From Hyphomicrobium sp. (GTDB taxonomy: Bacteria; Pseudomonadota; Alphaproteobacteria; Rhizobiales; Hyphomicrobiaceae), in contig NZ_JAIETU010000006.1 in the NCBI RefSeq assembly GCF_019744875.1, positions 248,001 to 312,000 on the forward strand: DNA of 64,000 nt, written 5' to 3'. The notes under the pieces are model-generated. The model searched no databases and was not told the origin of the DNA. It saw only the letters and a list, made by a program, of their open reading frames with translations. Shown here piece after piece: positions 58,809 to 64,000 of this stretch. Each line of letters opens with the position of its first letter. Within the stretch, counting starts at the first letter, position 1. The translations under genes were made by a program, and so were the position numbers.

Positions 58809-60229
58809 TGGCCATCGCAGGCGAGAGCTTCAAGAGCCGAGCATCCAGCGCGCTTTCGGACGCGAGCTTGCAGACGTCGATTGCCGGCTTGAAAAGCGGG
58901 TTTGTCGCCGCTCGCGCCAGGGCAGTCGCCGCGCTTCCTGAGTTCGAGGCGATGCGGGACGCGGGCGCCGCGATCAAGGATCACACGCTCGCGCATCTCG
59001 ATGTCTACCTGGAGCGCTACGAGCGCGAGGTCGTTCGCCAGGGCGGAAAGGTGCATTGGGCTCGCGACGCCGAAGAGGCGCGGCGCATCATTCGCGAGAT
59101 CTGCGCTGCGGCGGGAGCCCGGACCGTCGTCAAAGGCAAGTCGATGGTGTCGGAGGAGATCGATCTCAATGCGGCGCTCGAGGCTGACGGGCTCGAGGTC
59201 GTCGAAAGCGATGCCGGCGAATACATCGTGCAGCTCGCCGGGGAAGCGCCGAGCCACATCGTGATGCCGACCATCCACAAGACGACGGATGACGTCGCCG
59301 ATCTTTTCGAAGACCGGCATCGCGCCTACGGCTTCATGGACCGCGCGAAGAGTGCCGCCGAACTCATCGGCCAGGTGCGCACCATTCTGCGGGAGAAATA
59401 CTTCGCGGCAGATGTCGGTATCACGGGTGCGAACTTCCTCGTGGCCGAAACCGGATCCAACATCATCGTGACCAACGAGGGGAACGGCGATCTGACCTCG
59501 ACGCTTGCGCGCGTGCACATCGTGACGGCCGGCATCGAAAAGGTGGTGCCTACGCTCAACGATGCGTCGGTGCTGCTCAGGCTCCTGGCCAGAAGCGCAC
59601 TCGGCATGGAAGTCACGAGCTACATGACCCTCTCCACCGGCCCGCGCCGCGCGGACGACCTCGACGGCCCCGAGGAGTACCACGTCGTGCTCATCGACAA
59701 TGGCCGCACCGAGATGCTCGGCGGCGCGTTTCAGTCGATGCTGAGATGCATTCGTTGCGGCGCCTGCATGAACCATTGCCCGGTCTACCTGTCCGTGGGC
59801 GGGCACAGCTACGGCTGGGTCTATCCGGGGCCGATGGGCGCCGTGCTGACGCCGATGATCGCGGGCCACGAGAAGGCCAAGGAGCTTCCGCACGCCTGCA
59901 CTCTGAATGGCCGATGCCAGCAGGTGTGTCCGGTCAAGATCCCGCTGCCAGATCTCTTGCGGCGGCTGCGCCACCAGCAATGGGAACAGGGCTTCATCGA
60001 CGCGACGACCCGCTGGGGGATCAGTGCGTGGGCCTGGCTCGCGCAGCGGCCAAAGCTCTATCGCGCGGCGACCGGCCTTGCGATCCCGGTGCTCGCGTGG
60101 CTCGGCAGGTCGAGTGGACGTTTCCGCTCCCTTCCGCTTGCGAGTGGATGGACGGCGGGGCGGGACATGCCGGCGCCGCAAGGCGAGACTTTTCATGCCC
60201 AATGGGCGAGGCGCGCGCGGCAGAAATGA
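58808..60229 (+). CDS. lldF: LldF/LutB, lactate oxidation Fe-S subunit
   Basis: A 473-residue iron-sulfur protein with a DUF162-type N-terminal domain (KGKSMVSEEIDLNAALEADG, FLVAETGSNIIVTNEGNGDL). A 4Fe-4S site is CIRCGACMNHCPVY and a second is CTLNGRCQQVCPVKIPL. The C terminus has a helical domain. The start was set by its overlap with the lldE stop. It overlaps lldG by 4 nt. The trio oxidises L-lactate to pyruvate with quinone as probable acceptor. Confidence 0.95.
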   Translation: MAIAGESFKSRASSALSDASLQTSIAGLKSGFVAARARAVAALPEFEAMRDAGAAIKDHTLAHLDVYLERYEREVVRQGGKVHWARDAEEARRIIREICAAAGARTVVKGKSMVSEEIDLNAALEADGLEVVESDAGEYIVQLAGEAPSHIVMPTIHKTTDDVADLFEDRHRAYGFMDRAKSAAELIGQVRTILREKYFAADVGITGANFLVAETGSNIIVTNEGNGDLTSTLARVHIVTAGIEKVVPTLNDASVLLRLLARSALGMEVTSYMTLSTGPRRADDLDGPEEYHVVLIDNGRTEMLGGAFQSMLRCIRCGACMNHCPVYLSVGGHSYGWVYPGPMGAVLTPMIAGHEKAKELPHACTLNGRCQQVCPVKIPLPDLLRRLRHQQWEQGFIDATTRWGISAWAWLAQRPKLYRAATGLAIPVLAWLGRSSGRFRSLPLASGWTAGRDMPAPQGETFHAQWARRARQK

Positions 60230-60876
60230 GTGCAAGCGGACGTGAAGCTGTTCTGGCGCGCATCAAGGCCGCGCTCGGCAACCGTCTCCTCACGGAGGCG
60301 GAAGCGGCATCCATCGAGAAACGCATGAAGTCGCCGCCCGTCGGTCCGCGTCCCGGGATCTCAGGCGAGGCGATCGAGCAGTTTATCGCGAAGGCCAAGG
60401 GCAATCTCTTTACGGTCGAGCGCGTCGTCTCTCTCCAACTGCTTGTGCCGGCCGTGAAACGACTTCTGGAGGGGGTGGATGGCATACCCGACATCAGCGT
60501 CGCGCCTGCCTTGTCTCACTTGGGCTGGCCGACGGACTGGGACATCAACGTCGGGCCGGGGCGCCGGATCGAGCCGATCAGCGTCACGCCCGCACTTGCT
60601 GGAATCGCAGAAACTGGCAGCGTGATCCTGCTTTCCAGTTCAGCCTCTCCGACCAGTTTGAATTTCCTGCCCGACGTGCACGTCGTCGTTCTCAGAGCGT
60701 CAGACATCGTTGGCTTCGCCGAGGATGTGTGGGCGCGATTGCGCAGCGAAAATGTCGATTGGCCACGCACGGTCAACATTATCTCCGGACCGTCGCGAAC
60801 CGCCGACGTCGGGGGCATCGTCGTTAGGCCCGCACACGGGCCGAAGGCCGTTCACATCGTTCTTGTCGACGATTGA
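60226..60876 (+). CDS. lldG: LldG/LutC, lactate oxidation accessory subunit
   Basis: A 216-residue LutC-type (DUF162) protein: VLARIKAALGNRLL, GLAETGS-like sequence (GIAETGSVILLSSS), and ISGPSRTADVGGIVVRPAHGP. The SRTADI-type stretch is a family hallmark. The start at 60226 overlaps the lldF stop. It ends the operon, before a strong terminator shared with the convergent porin gene. Confidence 0.93.
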   Translation: MSASGREAVLARIKAALGNRLLTEAEAASIEKRMKSPPVGPRPGISGEAIEQFIAKAKGNLFTVERVVSLQLLVPAVKRLLEGVDGIPDISVAPALSHLGWPTDWDINVGPGRRIEPISVTPALAGIAETGSVILLSSSASPTSLNFLPDVHVVVLRASDIVGFAEDVWARLRSENVDWPRTVNIISGPSRTADVGGIVVRPAHGPKAVHIVLVDD

Positions 60877-60934
60877 AGCGATCCGTCGCCAGTTCGGCGT
60901 AGGCCGAACTCTGATGCGACGGCTACATTCACGG

Positions 60935-60968
60935 CAAAAAAAGAGGGGGGCGATTTGCATCGCCCCCC
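60935..60968 (-). terminator. Bidirectional terminator between lldG and porin
   Basis: GGGGGGCGAT (60945-60954) pairs with ATCGCCCCCC (60959-60968). On the minus side a run of eight Ts (from 60936-60943) follows, so it ends the porin transcript. On the plus side AAGTTTTAT gives weaker termination for lldG. Confidence 0.85.
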
Positions 60969-61018
60969 AAGTTTTATCCCCCCGGGAGAAGGGCCGTGAC
61001 AAAGCGAGATTTGGAAGT

Positions 61019-62371
61019 CTAGAAAAACACCACGGCGCCTGCGATGAACATATCGAAGGCCTCGAAGTCCTGCTTTCCGGCGACGCCGGCATCGCTGAAG
61101 TCGGCTTCCAGCTCGTGGCGACGCCATTTCGCCCAGAGCTGCATGGCAGCCGCGTCGATGTCTTGCTGAATGCCGACGCCGATGCGCGTAGCCTCGGTTC
61201 CGGTCAGGTTGACGGTGGTATCGGCTGCGTTCGCGCATGCCGAGCCGATGTTGCCGCCTGCGCCGAAGAAGTCGCTGCAGAGCTCGCCAGATCCGGTCTG
61301 GATGCCGCCGAACATGTCGCGGTTCTGGCCGTACTCGCCCCACACGTGCGTCTCGCCGAGCGCGATCCATTTCTGGGTCAGACCGGCCTTGAGATAGTAG
61401 TGGGAGTCGTCCTTCGTGCCCACGAAGCCGGCACCTTCCTGGCCGTAGACGCCGTAGGCCCACAGGCCCGTCGGCACGTGCTTGATGAAGGCGCCGACCT
61501 GAGTGTAGTCGGAGTCGCCAAAGGCATCATCGGTGGCCGACGTGTAGGCGCCGCTCAGAGCCAGCTTGAAGTTGCTGAACTCGCCGGTCCAGCGGCCAGC
61601 GATATCCCAGAAGTCGTCCTCACCCCACGACGCCGACAGCTTGAGACCGCCGATAGCAGGTGCGTCGTAGCGGATGGAGTTGCGGCGATCACCGGCGCAG
61701 TCGCCGCCGATGCCAAGCTGCGTCTGCTGGCAGAAGAACGCCATGTCGAACCACGTGGCGCCGGAAAGGCCTGCCGCACCGGCGTTGCCGCCCTTGGGAC
61801 GAAGCCGGAAGGACGCGCCGTCGAAGGTCACGGTGTTGGCGGCGATGACGGTGCCGGAGAGATCGGAATCGAGCGCCGCGTTGTCGGAGGCTTGCGACTG
61901 CAGGCCGACGGTGACCTTGCCGAGCTTGTCACTCTTCAAGAACCAGTTCGAATGGAACACCGTCACGCCCGTGCCGACGTTGGCATTGTTCTGGTCGACG
62001 AGAAGGGCATCCGACTGGTCGAACGAGAGCGACAACTGGTAGCCGGCCGACCAGCCGGGCACGATTTGCGCTTGGCCGCCGAACGTGATGCGCGAGGCGA
62101 GATCCGGCGCCTGGCCGTTCACGTAGGTGTTGGATTCGTGGCCGTCATCCCACGAGAAGATTTGCTGGCTGACCCAACCCGTCATCGACAGCGAGACCTT
62201 GCGGTTCCCCTTCCGCGCAGTCGTGGCTTCGAGTTCTGCAATGCGCTCCTCGAGATCGGCGCAGCAATCGCCGCCGAGGTCTGCCGCCATCGCGTCCGCG
62301 CTCACCAGTGCTGCACCGGCCATGCCGAGCAGTGCTGCGCGAGCGAGACTATACTTGTTTCCCCCAACCAT
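61019..62371 (-). CDS. Outer-membrane porin
   Basis: A 450-residue porin of the alphaproteobacterial type. The ATG at 62371 (VGGNKYSLARAALLGMAGAA) precedes a signal peptide ending near AMAADLG. An N-terminal coiled segment (CCADLEERIAELEATTAR) is followed by a beta-barrel with LSMTGWVSQQIFSWDDG and ending VVFF, typical of barrel termini. Alternating hydrophobic strands are evident. It is divergent from the Rieske gene and has its own sigma-54 promoter 80-96 nt upstream, so it may serve uptake of the quinoprotein substrate. Confidence 0.9.
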   Translation of the reverse strand: MVGGNKYSLARAALLGMAGAALVSADAMAADLGGDCCADLEERIAELEATTARKGNRKVSLSMTGWVSQQIFSWDDGHESNTYVNGQAPDLASRITFGGQAQIVPGWSAGYQLSLSFDQSDALLVDQNNANVGTGVTVFHSNWFLKSDKLGKVTVGLQSQASDNAALDSDLSGTVIAANTVTFDGASFRLRPKGGNAGAAGLSGATWFDMAFFCQQTQLGIGGDCAGDRRNSIRYDAPAIGGLKLSASWGEDDFWDIAGRWTGEFSNFKLALSGAYTSATDDAFGDSDYTQVGAFIKHVPTGLWAYGVYGQEGAGFVGTKDDSHYYLKAGLTQKWIALGETHVWGEYGQNRDMFGGIQTGSGELCSDFFGAGGNIGSACANAADTTVNLTGTEATRIGVGIQQDIDAAAMQLWAKWRRHELEADFSDAGVAGKQDFEAFDMFIAGAVVFF

Positions 62372-62450
62372 TGTTCGTGTGCTCCTTGCTTCTTGCGCGC
62401 CCATCGACGCTCGTTTTTAGAAGACGCTCACCTTGTGAAATCGGGGTGAG

Positions 62451-62467
62451 AGCAAGGCGTGTGCCAG
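62451..62467 (-). promoter_or_regulatory. Sigma-54 promoter of the porin gene
   Basis: On the minus strand the site is CTGGCAC-A-CGCC-TTGCT, identical in layout to the SMP-30-like promoter, with GG and GC 10 nt apart. The expected start near 62440 gives a leader of about 70 nt. Confidence 0.8.
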
Positions 62468-62685
62468 TTACTTCGCGCGATGCGGCGCGGCGCAACGTCG
62501 GCGGCGCGCTCGAAAGCGACCGCGAATAAAAAATGACGGCTGCTGAAGAATTTACGGAGCCCCTCGCGATGCTCGGGGAAGTTCTCCCGGCGTGTCTTTG
62601 CGAGCAAAGCGTGGCCATCACGCAACAAGCGATCGGGTTGCGAGCGGCAGGACTACGTCTGACGATACGCGCGCCCCGTAACGGC

Positions 62686-62704
62686 TGTGACACCGCGTGC
62701 GACA
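62686..62704. promoter_or_regulatory. Activator site copy 3 (TGTGACAC-CGC-GTGCGACA)
   Basis: The left half-site TGTGACAC is identical to copy 2 at 52138, and the right half-site agrees at the GTG and ACA ends. It lies about 165 nt from the Rieske promoter and 220 nt from the porin promoter, in range for an enhancer-bound activator. Confidence 0.6.
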
Positions 62705-62867
62705 CCTGATGTAACGCAGGCACAGCGACATAACGCGCATCGTGATGCGCAGACCCCCACAGTGCATTGGGTCACGAAAACACTGCCTCCGAAAACACCC
62801 CGAATTTGCACGTGTTATCGCGTGTTTGCGCGCGTGTTTCGTACGTCCGTTGGGCGCGTACGCGAGG

Positions 62868-62884
62868 CTGGCATGAATCATGCT
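62868..62884 (+). promoter_or_regulatory. Sigma-54-like promoter of the Rieske-quinoprotein operon
   Basis: CTGGCATGAATCATGCT has GG and GC separated by exactly 10 nt and TGGCA intact; the -12 region is ATGC instead of TTGC. A start near 62895 gives a leader of about 70 nt. Confidence 0.65.
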
Positions 62885-62965
62885 GTTTGCCCCCCAACGT
62901 CGTTGCGGTGTTGCCATCGAGTAGCCGGCACGCTGCGTGCGACGACAATGAAACTGGGGAGGAAC

Positions 62966-63586
62966 ATGTCGAACAATACGGAGATTGGCCCGCTGGCCAA
63001 CCCAGAGAGCATGGATGCCAGCCAAGTCGGCCGGCGCGAGTTCATGCAAGGCTTCGCCGTCTGCGGCTGCGTTGCTGCATCGACCGCTCTGCTGTGCCCG
63101 TCGGCGGCGAGCGCGGAAGGCGCGCGCACATCGAAGCTTCAGCCTGGAGACACATTCGCCTTCATGAGCGGCGACAAGGAAGGACAGCTCGTCCGTCCTG
63201 AGGATGTGAAGGTCGGTGAGGCCCCGCTGCTCGTCTATCCGAGAGATCCGGCCTCGGAGAAAGTTTTGGCCTCGCGGGCCAACCTGCTCATGCTGAAGCG
63301 GGTCGACGTCAAGGATCTCGATCCATCGACGGCCCCGCATGCGGCCGACGGAATTGTCGCCTACTCGGCGGTTTGCACGCACGAGGGCTGCCCCATCTCC
63401 GGCGAACACGAGAATCCGCGCTTTGCCACGTGCAACTGCCACGGCTCGACCTTCGATCTCTCGAACAACGGGAAGGTGGTGCTGGGGCCCGCGACGCGCA
63501 GGCTTGCCATGCTGCCGGTTACCATCACCGATGGCTCACTGGTGGTGTCAGGAAAACTGAACGGCCCGATCGGGCCGCCAGTCTAG
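62966..63586 (+). CDS. Tat-exported Rieske 2Fe-2S protein
   Basis: A 206-residue periplasmic Rieske protein. The ATG at 62966 follows GGGGAGGAAC, a strong ribosome site. The twin-arginine signal is QVGRREFMQGFAVCGCVA and the cleavage site is near SAASAEG. The cluster ligands are CTHEGC and CNCHGS, 15-20 residues apart, with the first Cys-His and second Cys-His pairs intact. It resembles the small subunit of arsenite oxidase or the cytochrome bc1 Rieske, but it is soluble except for its signal. The next gene is a quinoprotein dehydrogenase. Confidence 0.88.
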   Translation: MSNNTEIGPLANPESMDASQVGRREFMQGFAVCGCVAASTALLCPSAASAEGARTSKLQPGDTFAFMSGDKEGQLVRPEDVKVGEAPLLVYPRDPASEKVLASRANLLMLKRVDVKDLDPSTAPHAADGIVAYSAVCTHEGCPISGEHENPRFATCNCHGSTFDLSNNGKVVLGPATRRLAMLPVTITDGSLVVSGKLNGPIGPPV

Positions 63587-63649
63587 CGAGCGCATCAACA
63601 GCGCCTCGCTCAATAGAAGCTCACAAAAATGGTTGGGAGGATTCCTACG

Positions 63650-64000
63650 ATGAAACTCAGACTATCCGTCGCAGCGCTCGCTTTGATCGCCGCGACTTCG
63701 GTGCAGGCGGGCGACTACAAGCCCGTCACCGAGTCGCGCCTTCAAAATCCCGAGCCTGAGAACTGGTTGCTGACGAAGGGCAACTACGCAGGCTGGAGCT
63801 ACAGCCCACTCGATCAGATCACGCCTGCCAATGCTGCAAAGCTGAAGCCTGTCTGGTCTGCTGCCACTGGCGTGACCTCGGGCCATGAGGCTCCGGCGAT
63901 CGTCAACGGCGACTACATGTTCGTGGCAACGGCGCACAACAACGTGATCGCCTATGACTCCAAGACCGGACGGTTCCTCTGGCGCTATGTTCGCGAGACG
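63650..64000 (+). CDS. PQQ-dependent alcohol dehydrogenase (3' partial)
   Basis: The first 117 codons of a quinoprotein. A signal peptide (LSVAALALIAATSVQAG) is followed by NPEPENWLLTKGNYAGWSYS, PLDQITPANAAKLKPVW, HEAPAIVNGDYMFVATAHN and YDSKTGRFLWRYV, the standard opening of the methanol/ethanol dehydrogenase family. The frame is open at the window edge. It starts 63 nt after the Rieske gene, with GGGAGG upstream, and is probably in the same sigma-54 operon. Whether it is Ca- or lanthanide-dependent depends on downstream sequence. Confidence 0.92.
   Translation, partial: MKLRLSVAALALIAATSVQAGDYKPVTESRLQNPEPENWLLTKGNYAGWSYSPLDQITPANAAKLKPVWSAATGVTSGHEAPAIVNGDYMFVATAHNNVIAYDSKTGRFLWRYVRET

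Larger units (their letters stand above)
62372..62965. other. Divergent control region between porin and Rieske genes
   Basis: This 594-nt region has a sigma-54 promoter on each strand, one activator site between them (62686-62704), and three CGTGTTW direct repeats at about 62812-62842. Open frames within it have no family pattern. Confidence 0.6.

Overview
The window is a high-GC alphaproteobacterial chromosome segment. Its gene content points to Hyphomicrobiales (Rhizobiales), most likely a methylotrophic or appendaged lineage such as Hyphomicrobium. This assignment is inferred from motB-motC-motD (fliK) order, three short flagellins, EcfG-type promoters, an orphan pqqA and a PQQ-dependent alcohol dehydrogenase; no rRNA is present to confirm it.

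Layout. (1) 1-20.6 kb is a flagellar and chemotaxis block: fliL (partial)-fliP, three tandem flagellins each with its own terminator, then fliF-fliH-like-motB-motC-fliK/motD joined by start/stop overlaps. Facing it on the minus strand is fliG-fliM-(175-aa protein)-cheA-cheW-cheY-cheR. A GH24 lysozyme and three small unknown genes lie between the two groups. (2) 20.8-24 kb has an L,D-transpeptidase, a DUF4186 protein and a TPR/GT41 glycosyltransferase that might act on flagellin. (3) 24-29.1 kb looks like a general-stress island. GGAAC-N16/17-CGTT (EcfG) promoters precede a membrane GTPase pair, a cytochrome c, a candidate small RNA with three C-rich loops and, less clearly, a DUF883 gene. (4) 29.1-34.4 kb has a Tat-exported aldo/keto reductase, an MFS-type carrier, an ArsC/Spx-like protein, and a hipBA toxin-antitoxin module bounded by near-identical 19-bp repeats beside a truncated DsbA-family gene. 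(5) 34.5-46 kb is housekeeping: guaA, two tandem aat paralogues (one membrane-anchored), tspO, an rsmB-like methyltransferase, a MAPEG protein, guaB, a 29-residue pqqA, rlmE, ppx, an M15 peptidase and tRNA-Gln(CTG). A phage terminase fragment abuts the tRNA. (6) 46.7-51.7 kb is a siderophore-uptake cassette: AraC/PchR-like regulator, TonB receptor, RhtX/FptX-like MFS permease and an NTF2-like protein. (7) 52-64 kb is a carbon-oxidation region: an SMP-30-like periplasmic protein, a frameshifted AcoR-like sigma-54 activator, lldR and lldPEFG for lactate, a porin, a Tat-exported Rieske protein and the start of a PQQ-dependent dehydrogenase.

How the parts may work together. Three sigma-54 promoters (for the SMP-30-like gene, the porin and the Rieske-quinoprotein pair) lie near copies of one 19-bp inverted repeat, TGTGACAC-N3-GTGnnACA. 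This suggests one regulon under the AcoR-like activator, with the porin importing an alcohol, the quinoprotein oxidising it and orphan pqqA supplying cofactor precursor. The activator's DNA-binding domain is out of frame in this sequence, so the regulon may be inactive here or the frameshift may be an error. The EcfG island, the C-loop RNA and this sigma-54 regulon are the most interesting signals.
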